Below are positions 25,154 through 33,951 of a stretch of DNA of 64,000 nucleotides, one piece after another. The position numbers and the translations under genes are program-made. The notes below the pieces were generated by a model, which saw nothing but the letters and a program-made list of their open reading frames with translations, was not told the origin of the DNA and ran no database searches. The DNA is taken from the NCBI RefSeq assembly GCF_038446665.1, contig NZ_CP151802.1, positions 3,348,001 to 3,412,000 of the forward strand, read 5' to 3'. How positions within the stretch are numbered: position 1 is the first letter of the stretch; each line of letters starts with the position of its first letter. Source of the stretch: Lysobacter sp. FW306-1B-D06B. GTDB lineage: Bacteria > Pseudomonadota > Gammaproteobacteria > Xanthomonadales > Xanthomonadaceae.

Positions 25154-27742
25154 ATGACACACCGCACGCCAGCGCAGGAGCTTCCCGGCACACCGGCCTA
25201 TCCCGAGCCGGCGGACGCGAAAGCCACGCTGGCGGCGCTGGAACAGGCGTTGCGCGACAACGCGATCACACCCGCGACACGCACGTTGCTGCAACAGGCA
25301 CACGACGCCCTGACCCGGACGCTGGCCGACTGCGAAGCCGAACGCCAGCGCTACCGCAGCCTCTTCGACGCCGTACCCGATCCGGTCAGCATCATCGCCT
25401 GGGACGGCACCGTGCTCGACCTCAACCGCGCCGGCATGGATGCCTACCGCCGCCCGCGCGAGGAGATCATCGGCCAGCCGATCGAGACGCTGAACCCCGA
25501 CCTGCCGCAGGACCACATGGCGCCGGTGTGGGAGACGCTCAACCGCGGCGGCACCTACGTGGTCGAGGTGACCAACATGCGCGGCGACGGCACGCGCTTC
25601 CCGGTGGAAGTGCACACCGCCGGGCTCACCTTCGATGGACGCAAGGCGATGGTCGCCGTCGCGCGCGACCTCAGCAGCCGCCACACCGCCGAACTGCGTT
25701 ACCGCGAGCTGATGGAAGCCATCGACCGCGGCATCGTCGTGCAGGACGCCGACATGCAGGTGGTGTACGCCAACGTCGCCGCGATGAAGATCCTCAGCAT
25801 CGCCGACGGCGAATCGGTCAACGATGCGCTGCATCCCGACAACTGGCTCGTCGTCGACGAACGCGGCCGCCAGATGCCGCCGGAGCGCTACCCGTCGCAG
25901 CGCGCGTTGCAGACCGGCCGCATCATCGAGAGCACCGTGCTCGGCCTGTACCACCGCGCACGCCAGCAGCTGATGTGGATGTCGGTGACTTCGGTGCCGC
26001 AGTTTCCGCCCGGCGGCGACAAGCCGCAGCAGGTGCTCTCGCTGTTCTCCGACGTGACCACGCTCAAGCGCGACAGCACCCTGTTCGATCGCGCGCAGAG
26101 CATGGCGCACATCGGCGGCTGGGAATGGGACGTCGCGCCGGATCGGCTGTACCTCACGCACGAAGGACAACGCATCCTCGGCCACCGTCCGCCGCCGGAG
26201 ACGATCGAAGGCATGCTTTCGTGCCTGCGCCACGACGACCGCGACCGCCTGCGCGCCGCGCTCGGCCAGGCGATTTCCTTCGGCCGCAACTTCGACCTGG
26301 AAGTCCAGGGCCATCGCGCCGACGGTCGCGCGTTCTGGGTGCGCGTGATCGGCGAGGCCGAGGCCGGCGATCCGCTCAACTCGCGCCTGACCGGCACGCT
26401 GCAGGACATCACCGAGCGCAAGCACGACGAAGAAAGCCTGCGCGTGCAGGCGCGCAGCGATCCGCTCACCGGCCTGCTCAATCGCGACGCCGTGCTGGCC
26501 GAATTGGAGAGCCGCCTCGACGACCCGCTGCGTTCGCAACTGGCCGTGCTGTACGTCGACCTGGATCGCTTCAAGGTGGTCAACGATGTGCTCGGCCATG
26601 CCGCGGGCGACCGTCTGCTCGCCTCGGCGGCGCGGCGCATCCAGCGCGCGATCGGCAGCGAAGGGTTGATCGCGCGCTTCGGCGGCGACGAGTTCCTGAT
26701 CCTGTGCGACGCCGGCAGCGATCCCTCGCGTCCGGAGCGCCTGGCCGACGCGATCCTGGAGATCTTCGGCGACAGTTTCCGCCTGGACGGCGAAGAGTTC
26801 AGCATCACCGCCTCCATCGGCATCGCGCAGGCACCGCTAGACGGCGTGCGTTCGCAGCAGCTGATCCAGAGCGCCGACGTGGCGATGTACGACAGCAAGC
26901 GCCGCGGCCGCAACGGCTGGCAGACCTTCACGCCGGAACTGGCCGAACAGCAACTGCATCGCCTGCAGCTGGAAACGCACCTGCGCCGCGCGGTCAACAA
27001 CGACGAATTCCATCTCGTCTACCAACCGCAGGTGGACATGCGCAACGGCGAAGTCACCGCGGTCGAAGCGCTGATCCGCTGGCGCAACCATTCCCTGGGC
27101 GAGATCCGCCCGGACAAGTTCATCGACCACGCCGAGACCACCGGCGACATCGTCGGCATCGGCGACTGGGTGCTCAACGAGGCCTGCCGCCAAATGCGCG
27201 ACTGGCAGGACGCCGGGCTGAAGGTGCCGCGCGTGGCGGTGAATGTTTCCTACCGCCAGTTCCTCGGCGAAGACCTGGCGAGCACCGTGAGCGCCGTCCT
27301 GTCCGAATACGGCCTGCCCGGCCATGCGCTGGAACTGGAGTTCACCGAGCGCGTGCTGATCGAGGACGCGCCCGACACGCTGCGCACCTTCGCCGCGCTG
27401 CGACAGCTGGGCGTGATCCTGACCATCGACGATTTCGGCGAGGCCTACAGCGCGTTGAACTACCTGCGCCGGCTGCCCATCCACGGGCTCAAGCTGAGCC
27501 AGCTGTTCGTGCAGGGCGTCCCGGACAACCAGTCCGACGTGGCCGTCTGCCAGGCCGTCACCGGCATCGCCCGCAGCCTGGGGCTGGCGCTGGTCGCCGA
27601 GGGCGTGGAGACGGAAGAGCACCGCGGTTTCCTGCTCGACCTGGGCGTGCATGTGGGCCAGGGCTTCCTGTTCGCGCCCGGCCTGACACCGGAAGAAATC
27701 CGCGAGACCTACCGCACGCCGGGAATGAACAGCCGCCGCTAG
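25154..27742 (+). CDS. PAS-GGDEF-EAL cyclic-di-GMP signalling protein
   Basis: An 862-residue soluble protein. Three PAS-like sensor domains cover about residues 60-425 (RYRSLFDAVPDPVSIIAWDG; YRELMEAIDRGIVVQDADM; MAHIGGWEWDVAPDRLYL). The diguanylate cyclase domain has intact GGDEF at 510-514 and no RxxD inhibitory site at the usual spacing. The phosphodiesterase domain starts VYQPQVD, with EAL at 638-640 and D759-D760. However, the DFGTGYSS loop reads DFGEAYSA, and the Asp two residues after K780 is Ser782. Cyclase activity is likely and phosphodiesterase activity doubtful. It begins 15 bases after liuE and may be co-transcribed with leucine catabolism. Confidence 0.9.
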   Translation: MTHRTPAQELPGTPAYPEPADAKATLAALEQALRDNAITPATRTLLQQAHDALTRTLADCEAERQRYRSLFDAVPDPVSIIAWDGTVLDLNRAGMDAYRRPREEIIGQPIETLNPDLPQDHMAPVWETLNRGGTYVVEVTNMRGDGTRFPVEVHTAGLTFDGRKAMVAVARDLSSRHTAELRYRELMEAIDRGIVVQDADMQVVYANVAAMKILSIADGESVNDALHPDNWLVVDERGRQMPPERYPSQRALQTGRIIESTVLGLYHRARQQLMWMSVTSVPQFPPGGDKPQQVLSLFSDVTTLKRDSTLFDRAQSMAHIGGWEWDVAPDRLYLTHEGQRILGHRPPPETIEGMLSCLRHDDRDRLRAALGQAISFGRNFDLEVQGHRADGRAFWVRVIGEAEAGDPLNSRLTGTLQDITERKHDEESLRVQARSDPLTGLLNRDAVLAELESRLDDPLRSQLAVLYVDLDRFKVVNDVLGHAAGDRLLASAARRIQRAIGSEGLIARFGGDEFLILCDAGSDPSRPERLADAILEIFGDSFRLDGEEFSITASIGIAQAPLDGVRSQQLIQSADVAMYDSKRRGRNGWQTFTPELAEQQLHRLQLETHLRRAVNNDEFHLVYQPQVDMRNGEVTAVEALIRWRNHSLGEIRPDKFIDHAETTGDIVGIGDWVLNEACRQMRDWQDAGLKVPRVAVNVSYRQFLGEDLASTVSAVLSEYGLPGHALELEFTERVLIEDAPDTLRTFAALRQLGVILTIDDFGEAYSALNYLRRLPIHGLKLSQLFVQGVPDNQSDVAVCQAVTGIARSLGLALVAEGVETEEHRGFLLDLGVHVGQGFLFAPGLTPEEIRETYRTPGMNSRR

Positions 27743-27821
27743 GCGCGCGGCGGCCGGTTCGCGGCCGGAGCGGGCCCCGCGTCCGGTAAAATCCCGCCTT
27801 TCCGCGTCCTGGACCCGACCC

Positions 27822-28592
27822 ATGCATCTTGAATCTGCCCGCGCCATCGTCACCGGCGGCGTCTCCGGCCTCGGCCTCGCCGTCGCCCAGCACCTGGTCG
27901 CCCACGGCGGCAAGGTCGCCCTGTTCGACGTCAACGACGAAAAGGGCGCGGCCGCCGTCGCCGAACTGGGCGCCGCGAATGCCCGCTACTTCAAGACCGA
28001 CGTGACCAACGAGGCGGGCGTGGTCGAGAACGTGAAGGCCGCGCGCGAGTTCCTCGGCGGGCTGAACGTGCTGATCAACTGCGCCGGCATCCTCGGCGCC
28101 GGCCGCGTGCTGGGCAAGGAAGGCTCGATGCCGCTGTCGCAGTTCCAGTCCACGGTGATGGTCAACCTGGTCGGCAGTTTCAACGTCGCCAAGGCTGCCG
28201 CCGAACTGATGCAGCACAACGAAGCCGGCGTGGACGGCGAGCGCGGCGTGATCGTCAACACCGCCTCGGTGGCCGCGTACGAAGGCCAGATCGGCCAGGC
28301 CGCCTACTCCGCATCGAAGGGCGGCGTGGTCGGCATGACGTTGCCGATGGCGCGCGAACTGGCCCGCTTCGGCATCCGCGTGATGACGATTGCGCCCGGC
28401 GTGTTCTGGACGCCGATGGTCGACGGCATGCCCGACTCGGTGCAGCAGTCGCTGGCCGCCTCGATCCCGTTCCCCTCGCGCCTGGGCCAGCCGAAGGAGT
28501 TCGCCGACCTGGTCGCGTACATCCTGGGCAACACCTACCTCAACGGCGAGACGATCCGCCTGGACGGCGCGACGCGGCTGGCGCCGAAGTGA
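27822..28592 (+). CDS. SDR family 3-hydroxyacyl-CoA dehydrogenase (type II-like)
   Basis: A 256-residue classical short-chain dehydrogenase. The cofactor motif TGGVSGLG is at 11-18, with Asp at the end of the second strand (LFDVND) favouring NAD+. NCAG follows, and the catalytic Y162-x3-K166 lies in YSASK. The overall pattern matches 3-hydroxyacyl-CoA / 2-methyl-3-hydroxybutyryl-CoA dehydrogenases: VMVNLVGSFNVAKAAAE, a long VDGERGVIVNTASVAAYEG loop, and APGVFWTPM. That group acts in isoleucine breakdown, which fits the neighbourhood. TAAAAT at 27786 may be its -10, so it is likely a separate unit from the upstream signalling gene. Confidence 0.88.
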   Translation: MHLESARAIVTGGVSGLGLAVAQHLVAHGGKVALFDVNDEKGAAAVAELGAANARYFKTDVTNEAGVVENVKAAREFLGGLNVLINCAGILGAGRVLGKEGSMPLSQFQSTVMVNLVGSFNVAKAAAELMQHNEAGVDGERGVIVNTASVAAYEGQIGQAAYSASKGGVVGMTLPMARELARFGIRVMTIAPGVFWTPMVDGMPDSVQQSLAASIPFPSRLGQPKEFADLVAYILGNTYLNGETIRLDGATRLAPK

Positions 28593-28600
28593 GTGAAGCC

Positions 28601-28702
28601 GGGATTCGGGATTCGAGATTCGGGATTCGAAAGAGCCCACCTCGCCCCCGAACCCTGCATCGCCGCTCTTGCGAATCCCGAATCCCGAATCTCCAATCCC
28701 GA
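28601..28702. repeat. Inverted 'gattcggg' repeat pair
   Basis: Left arm (28601-28629) is tandem GGGATTC units. Right arm (28672-28702) is tandem GAATCCC units. They can form a long imperfect hairpin around a 42-bp core. Such elements are common between genes in Xanthomonas/Lysobacter-type genomes. It lies directly before efpL. Confidence 0.75.
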
Positions 28703-28710
28703 ACACAGCC

Positions 28711-29277
28711 ATGAAAGCCTACGACGTAAAAAAAGGTAACGTTGTCGAACACAACAACGCGGTCTACCAGATCCGCGACATCGAACGCAGCTCGCCGCAG
28801 GGCCGCGGCGGCAACGTCAAGTTCCGCTTCACCATGTACAGCGTGCCCGGCGGTACCAAGCTCGACGTGAGCATGGGCGCGGAAGACGAGCTCAAGGAAG
28901 TCGAGCTCAGCCGCCGCCAGGCGACGTTCTCGTACAAGGACGGCGACGCGTTCGTCTTCCTCGACGACGAGGACTACACGCCGTACACGCTCGATGCCGA
29001 CGTCGTCGGCGACCTGGCCGGTTACATCGTCGCCGACCTCACCGGCTGCTACGTGCAGATCATCGACGACGCCCCGGTCGCGCTGCAGCTGCCGCAGAGC
29101 GTGGCGATCGAAGTGATCGAAACCCCGCCGGAACTCAAGGGCGGCACCGCGACCAAGCGTCCGAAGCCCGCCAAGCTGTCGACCGGTATCGAGATCATGG
29201 TTCCGGAGTACATCGGCAACGGCGAGCGCGTGCTGGTGAACACCACGACGGGCGAGTTCGCCGGTCGCGCGGACTGA
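28711..29277 (+). CDS. efpL: Elongation factor P-like protein EfpL (YeiP)
   Basis: A 188-residue EF-P paralogue that helps ribosomes through difficult peptide bonds at proline-containing motifs. It begins [20 protein letters not shown]. The domain I loop that enters the ribosomal P-site region reads SSPQGRGG, with Arg where EF-P has its modified Lys. This marks the YeiP/EfpL branch. OB domains II and III follow, ending [14 protein letters not shown] 28711 is chosen because upstream codons are translated repeat. The repeat element at 28601-28702 occupies its 5' region, so the promoter is probably within or just beyond it. Confidence 0.92.
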   Translation: MKAYDVKKGNVVEHNNAVYQIRDIERSSPQGRGGNVKFRFTMYSVPGGTKLDVSMGAEDELKEVELSRRQATFSYKDGDAFVFLDDEDYTPYTLDADVVGDLAGYIVADLTGCYVQIIDDAPVALQLPQSVAIEVIETPPELKGGTATKRPKPAKLSTGIEIMVPEYIGNGERVLVNTTTGEFAGRAD

Positions 29278-29329
29278 TTCCGCACGGCGGCGCGCCGACC
29301 GGTCGCGCCGCCTGTTTCGCTGCACGCAG

Positions 29330-29791
29330 ATGCCGACCTTCCGCCCCGCCACCGCCGCCGACCTCGCGGCGCTGCTGCCGGTGATCCGCCAGTTCCATGC
29401 GGATGAGCACATCGCGTGGGACGAGTCGCGTGTCCGCCCGGCGCTGGAAGCGTTGATCGGCGAACCGTACAACGGCCGGCTGGTACTGATCGAACGCGAC
29501 GGCGCGCTGGCGGGGTACTTCGCCGTCGGCTTCTGTTTCAGCCTGGAATTCGGCGGGCGCTTCGGCCTGCTCGACGAACTGTACGTGCTGCCCGCGCAAC
29601 GCGGCGGTGGCGTCGGCAAGCGCGCATTGGCGGAAGTCGAAGCGGTCTGCCGGGCCGAGGGGCTGCGCTGCGTGCGGCTGGAAGTCAGCGACGACAATCC
29701 ACTCGCGCGCGAGATCTACCGTCGCAGCGGCTATGCCGAACATCCGCGGCGGTTGATGACGAAGTGGCTGAGTGGTGCCTCTGAGGGTTGA
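29330..29791 (+). CDS. GNAT family N-acetyltransferase
   Basis: A 153-residue single-domain acetyltransferase. Motif A is LDELYVLPAQRGGGVGKRAL, with RGGGVG binding the CoA pyrophosphate. ADLAALLPVIRQFHADEHI at the N-terminus is typical. ATG 29330 lies 52 bases after efpL, so co-transcription is possible. Substrate unknown. Confidence 0.85.
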   Translation: MPTFRPATAADLAALLPVIRQFHADEHIAWDESRVRPALEALIGEPYNGRLVLIERDGALAGYFAVGFCFSLEFGGRFGLLDELYVLPAQRGGGVGKRALAEVEAVCRAEGLRCVRLEVSDDNPLAREIYRRSGYAEHPRRLMTKWLSGASEG

Positions 29792-29822
29792 GCTTGCCTG
29801 CTCGCCTGTACCGCTGATTCTC

Positions 29823-29922
29823 CGTCATCCCGGCGAAGGCCGGGACCCAGGCCCGCCGCATCCGGGCACTCCCTCACCGGCGAACCACTCCATCGTCATT
29901 CCCGCGAAGGCGGGAATGACGG
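29823..29922. repeat. Two REP-like hairpins in a convergent intergenic gap
   Basis: CGTCATCCCGGCGAAGGC (29823) and CGTCATTCCCGCGAAGGC (29894) begin palindromic units. They separate the GNAT gene from the minus-strand DUF4105 gene and may help terminate both. Confidence 0.75.
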
Positions 29923-29969
29923 TGAGGGAGCTTGCCGCAGAGAGAGTGATCGGACGCTGCGGCGCAGAA

Positions 29970-31805
29970 TCAAGGCAACCGCAACCCACCCTGCTCCGCA
30001 TGCAACGCACGCAGACGCGTGCTTAGCAGATCCGTGTTCACCGCGATCGCATCGAGTCGTTCGCGTTGCGCCACGCCCATCCAGTCGCGCGCACCGCGCT
30101 CCAGGTCCGCGCGCACCTGCCGCAGATCGTCGCGCAGCGCCGCGCTGCGTGCCTGCAGGGCGAGTCGCTCGTCGGCCTGCGGCAGCCCGTAGCCGCCGCC
30201 TTCCAGCAATCGCGAAGGACGACCGAGGTAGGCGCTTTCCTGCATCAATCGGCGCACCGCATCGGTCGCCTCCGTCTCTTCTCGCCCCGATGCGAGGTAG
30301 CGCCGCTTGAGCGCCTCGCGCACCTGCGCCAGCGCGCGCCGCTGCGCCGCCTGTTCCAGCAGCAGCAGCGCCGCGCTGCCGCGCAGGTCGGCGCGTTCCA
30401 GCCACGGCCTGCGTTGCGGCGGCGGCAAGTCCATCCACTCTTCGGCGGAGCGGTACGGCAATCCCAGCGACGACCGCGCCGTTTCGTACACCTGCGCGAA
30501 ATACGCGCCCTGCGATTCGAAGCGATATCCCAGCTTCAACGCCTCAGCGTGATCGTCGAGCACCGAAGCATCGGCGACACCGGCGTCTTCCAGACGACGC
30601 AACAACCCGGTCGGCGTGATGCTTCCGATGCCCTGCCCGGCCAGTCGCGGCACGCTGTCGTGCAGCAGCTTCCAGGTTTCCGCCGCGCAGTTGTTGCCGA
30701 GGAAGTAGTAGCGGCCGTCGTAACTCCAGTGCAGCTGCGCGGTGCGTTCCAGCACGGCGGCGATCTCGTCGCGCTCCAGCCGCAGCGGCACCGAGCGCAG
30801 GCCGCGCAGTTCGACCTTCGTGTACTCGTCGATGACCTGTTCCATCGGCAGCACGAACAGGCGCGACGGATAGCGTCCCGTCAGCCCGCGCCAGCTCGAC
30901 ACCTGCACGTCGTCGACGAACGCACGGAACGAAAGCACGCGATGGTGCGCCAGATCCAGCCGGCACTCCGGACCCAACGCGCGGCCCGGCGCGCACACCA
31001 CCACGCGCAGCATGCTGTGGCCCCAGCGGCTCATCGGCTGTGCGTTGCCTTCGGCCAGCAGGTAGTCGATGGCGTAGACGCGCGCGGGATCGATCGAGGC
31101 GAGCGCGCCGCCCTCGCCCTCGCCCGCGTCGACATAGACCAGATCGTCAATGCACTGCGACGCGACGACGGGCGCCGCGCCCACGCGTTCGCGCAGGTAA
31201 CGCGCCAGCGCGGGGCGGCGGCAGGCGTACTGCGGATCCTGCAGGTAGTGTTCGAGGTTGACCGCGAAGTACTCCGACGGCTTCGTCAGTTCGTAGCGAT
31301 CGGGGCTGCGGTCGACGAAGCGGTTCTCGCGCGTGCGGCCCGCCACGCGCGTGGTCAGGCGCGTGGCCCGCACCTGCCAACCGGCGAGATCGAGGAAGCG
31401 CGGATCGCGCGAAATGCCGTCGCGGCGATCGTGGAAATGGGCCAGTTCATGCAGCACCGCCGTGCGTGCCCGGGCCTGCGCCTGCACGTCGGCGGCATCG
31501 AGCAACGGCGCCAGCAGCGCGCGATTGAGCAGCAGCTCGGAGCGGCCGGCGTGACCGTGCACCTGCGGATCGAGCGCGTCGCTCCAGCGCACGACGGGCG
31601 CGGGCTCGGACTGCACGCGCAGGCCCTCGGGCAGACGCGAGAACGCGTCGTCCAGCAGCCGCTGCGTGGCGAGGACTTCGTCCGGCGCGAGGCCGGTCGC
31701 ATCGAGCCTCAGCGTGGCGCCGGCACCGCCGCTCCACAACGCGGCGGTCATCGCCATTGCGACAAGGCCGCCGCGCATCGGGCGGCGGCCGTCAAACACA
31801 CTCAC
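29970..31805 (-). CDS. Secreted DUF4105-type protein with HELAH metal-binding motif
   Basis: A 611-residue predicted periplasmic or outer-membrane-associated protein. A signal-like segment (MRGGLVAMAMTAALWSGGAGA) begins at internal Met10. The N-terminal half has a zincin-like H119-E120-L-A-H123 with nearby H125 (FHDR). The C-terminal half matches DUF4105, with a cell-wall-hydrolase-like GNNCAAETWKLL around C373. No function is established for DUF4105. Start is probably GTG 31805, overlapping the upstream stop as GTGA; ATG 31778 gives a cleaner signal peptide. It forms a two-gene operon with the DUF2388 gene. Confidence 0.8.
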   Translation of the reverse strand: MSVFDGRRPMRGGLVAMAMTAALWSGGAGATLRLDATGLAPDEVLATQRLLDDAFSRLPEGLRVQSEPAPVVRWSDALDPQVHGHAGRSELLLNRALLAPLLDAADVQAQARARTAVLHELAHFHDRRDGISRDPRFLDLAGWQVRATRLTTRVAGRTRENRFVDRSPDRYELTKPSEYFAVNLEHYLQDPQYACRRPALARYLRERVGAAPVVASQCIDDLVYVDAGEGEGGALASIDPARVYAIDYLLAEGNAQPMSRWGHSMLRVVVCAPGRALGPECRLDLAHHRVLSFRAFVDDVQVSSWRGLTGRYPSRLFVLPMEQVIDEYTKVELRGLRSVPLRLERDEIAAVLERTAQLHWSYDGRYYFLGNNCAAETWKLLHDSVPRLAGQGIGSITPTGLLRRLEDAGVADASVLDDHAEALKLGYRFESQGAYFAQVYETARSSLGLPYRSAEEWMDLPPPQRRPWLERADLRGSAALLLLEQAAQRRALAQVREALKRRYLASGREETEATDAVRRLMQESAYLGRPSRLLEGGGYGLPQADERLALQARSAALRDDLRQVRADLERGARDWMGVAQRERLDAIAVNTDLLSTRLRALHAEQGGLRLP

Positions 31806-32122
31806 TGCGCGAGGATGGCCTGCGCCAGTTCCAGGTCGCTGGCCTGCGCGGCCTGCGGAACGTTTGCGCGCAGGTGGCGCAGCGCGGCTTCGAGCTGGGC
31901 GCCGCGGATCGCGCCGTCGCTGGCGACGAAGCTGGCCGCGTCGTCGCGCGCCGCGAGCACCACCTTGTCGTCGTTGCCCGACGAGGAATCGGAACTGGCA
32001 TTGCTCGAGGCCGAACTGCCGCCGGCGGACGAGCCCGCCGACGTGCCGGCGAAGCTGGAGGCGAATGCCGCAGGCGCGGCCGCCATGAGGGCAAGGGTCA
32101 ACAGCACGGTGGTGCGCTTCAT
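31802..32122 (-). CDS. Small secreted DUF2388-type protein
   Basis: A 106-residue exported protein. Signal peptide MKRTTVLLTLALMAAAPAAFA (residues 1-21, AFA cleavage) is followed by a Ser/Gly/Ala-rich linker (GTSAGSSAGGSSASSNASSD). The DUF2388 core then reads DDKVVLAARDDAASFVASDG and RGAQLEAALRHLR. ATG 32122 gives the clean signal peptide; upstream reading is not conserved. It is translationally coupled to the DUF4105 gene. Function unknown. Confidence 0.85.
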   Translation of the reverse strand: MKRTTVLLTLALMAAAPAAFASSFAGTSAGSSAGGSSASSNASSDSSSGNDDKVVLAARDDAASFVASDGAIRGAQLEAALRHLRANVPQAAQASDLELAQAILAQ

Positions 32123-32258
32123 CTGGGGGTCCCTGGTCGTTGGAGGGGGCGGCCTCGCGGCCGGCCCGCGCAGACTAACCGGTCGTGACGACAAGGGAAG
32201 TGTGGCGGTGGGTGAATCGTGCGCGCCGTTCACGATTGTGGCGGGTTGTTCGACGCGC

Positions 32259-32411
32259 CCCTCTTCTGCTTGCGGGAGAGGGGTTGAGGTGAGGGAGAAC
32301 GAAGCGGCCGCCTCGAAACACCGGCGCTTCCCTGCACTGCGCGTGCAGGCCGTGACGCTGCGTTTCCCTCATCCGCCCGCACCTTCTCCCGCTAGCGGGA
32401 GAAGAGACAGG
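32259..32411. repeat. Two second-family hairpins between D2HGDH and DUF2388 genes
   Basis: CCCCTCTTCTGC/TTGCGGGAGAGGGG (about 32261-32286) and CTTCTCCCGC/GCGGGAGAAG (about 32383-32405) are CTCCC/GGGAG hairpins. The second lies immediately after the minus-strand oxidase stop and may terminate it. Confidence 0.65.
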
Positions 32412-32413
32412 CA

Positions 32414-33817
32414 TCAAACGTCGAACAGCTTCCCCGGATTCATCAACCCCTTGGGATCGAGCACGCGCTTGATCCCCCGCATCAGCGCGATTTCTTCCGC
32501 ACTGCGCGTGCCCAGCAGATAAGGCTTCTTGACCAGGCCGATGCCGTGCTCGGCCGAGATGCTGCCGCCGTGCTGCGCCAGCGCCTGCGCCAGCAACTTG
32601 GTGACGTGCTCGCACTGGACGATGAACTCCGCGTCGGCGGCGCCTTCGGGCTTGAGCACGTTGATGTGCAGGTTGCCGTCGCCGATATGTCCGAACCACA
32701 CCACGTCGAACTGCGGATACTCGCGCGCCAGCAGCTGCTGGGTTTCCGCCAGGAACGCCGGCATCGCCGAGATGCGCACCGACACGTCGTTCTTGTACGG
32801 CTTGTACTTCGCCAGGCTCTCGGTGATGCCTTCGCGCAGCCGCCACAGCTGCGCGGCCTGCGCATCGCTCTGGCTGATCACGCCATCGCTGACCAGGCCG
32901 TTCTCCAGGCAATGCTCGAAAGCCGCCATCGCAGCTGCCTCTTGTACTTGCGAGCCCACCGCGAACTCGGTGACCACATAGAACGGATGCACTTCGTCGA
33001 ACGGCTTCTGCGCGCCGTGCGCCAGGACGTGGTGCAGCGCGCGGTCGGTGAAGAATTCAAAGGCTTCCAGCGTCAGGCGTTCGCGGAAGGCCGCGAACAC
33101 CTGCATCAGCGTCTCGAAGGACGGCAGCGCCAGCAGCATCACGTTGGTCGGCGGCGGCGGATCGGTCAGGCGCAGCGTCGCTTCGATCACGATGCCCAGC
33201 GTGCCTTCCGAGGCGACCATCAGCTGGCGCAGGTCGTAGCCGCTGGAGTTCTTGATCAGCGCGCGGTTGAGCTCGAGCACGTCGCCCGCACCGGTGACCA
33301 CCTTGAGCCCGGCGACCCACTCGCGCGTGTTGCCGTAGCGGATCACACGGATGCCGCCGGCGTTGGTGGCGATGTTGCCGCCGATGGAACACGAGCCGCG
33401 TGCGGCGAAATCCACCGGATACACCAGGCCGTGCTCGCGCGCCGCGTTGTGCACGGCCTCCAGTGCGATGCCGGCCTGCACGGTGATCGTGCGATCGACC
33501 GCGTCGAAGTCGAGCACGCGGTTCATGCGCTCCAGACTGAGCACGAGTTCACCGTTGGCCGCGACCGCGCCGCCCGACAAACCGGTGCGCCCGCCGGAGG
33601 GCACCACGGCCACGCCTTCCTCGTTCGCCCAGCGCACGACGGCGACGACCTCCTCCGTCGACGCAGGCAACGCGATCGCCAGCGGCGCCGGCGTCCAGCG
33701 CCGGGTCCAGTCGCGGCCGTAGTGCTCGGCGTCGGCCGGATCCGTGCTCAGGCGCAGGCCCGGCACGCGTTCGCGCAGGCGTTCGAGGCGAGGATCGGGG
33801 GTGCGCGGATCGGTCAT
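32414..33817 (-). CDS. FAD-linked oxidase, probable D-2-hydroxyglutarate dehydrogenase
   Basis: A 467-residue VAO/PCMH flavoprotein. The FAD domain has PSGGRTGLSGGAV and ARGSCSIGGNIATNAGGI. The C-terminal cap has FGHIGDGNLHINVLKP, with the His residues of the metal/substrate site. The C-terminal signature is SISAEHGIGLVKKPYL. The group includes D-lactate, glycolate and D-2-hydroxyglutarate dehydrogenases. Divergent pairing with serA, 134 bp apart, favours the last: SerA reduces 2-oxoglutarate to D-2-hydroxyglutarate as a side reaction, and a D2HGDH recycles it in Pseudomonas stutzeri. That specificity is inferred from context. Confidence 0.85.
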   Translation of the reverse strand: MTDPRTPDPRLERLRERVPGLRLSTDPADAEHYGRDWTRRWTPAPLAIALPASTEEVVAVVRWANEEGVAVVPSGGRTGLSGGAVAANGELVLSLERMNRVLDFDAVDRTITVQAGIALEAVHNAAREHGLVYPVDFAARGSCSIGGNIATNAGGIRVIRYGNTREWVAGLKVVTGAGDVLELNRALIKNSSGYDLRQLMVASEGTLGIVIEATLRLTDPPPPTNVMLLALPSFETLMQVFAAFRERLTLEAFEFFTDRALHHVLAHGAQKPFDEVHPFYVVTEFAVGSQVQEAAAMAAFEHCLENGLVSDGVISQSDAQAAQLWRLREGITESLAKYKPYKNDVSVRISAMPAFLAETQQLLAREYPQFDVVWFGHIGDGNLHINVLKPEGAADAEFIVQCEHVTKLLAQALAQHGGSISAEHGIGLVKKPYLLGTRSAEEIALMRGIKRVLDPKGLMNPGKLFDV

Positions 33818-33951
33818 GGCAGGCGGTTCGCAGGCGGCCGCAACGGGAGGTCCAGCCTGCCACCGGCGGTGTCATGGCGTCCAGTGATGCACCGCAGCAA
33901 CCGGGCCCGATTTCTGACATAGTCGAAGCCCGCCCACATCCAGACACCGTC

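Noticed and set aside
33874..33951. Upstream ATG start for serA
   Set aside because: It would add 26 residues with no family likeness and occupy the promoter region shared with the divergent oxidase gene; GTG 33952 matches known SerA length.
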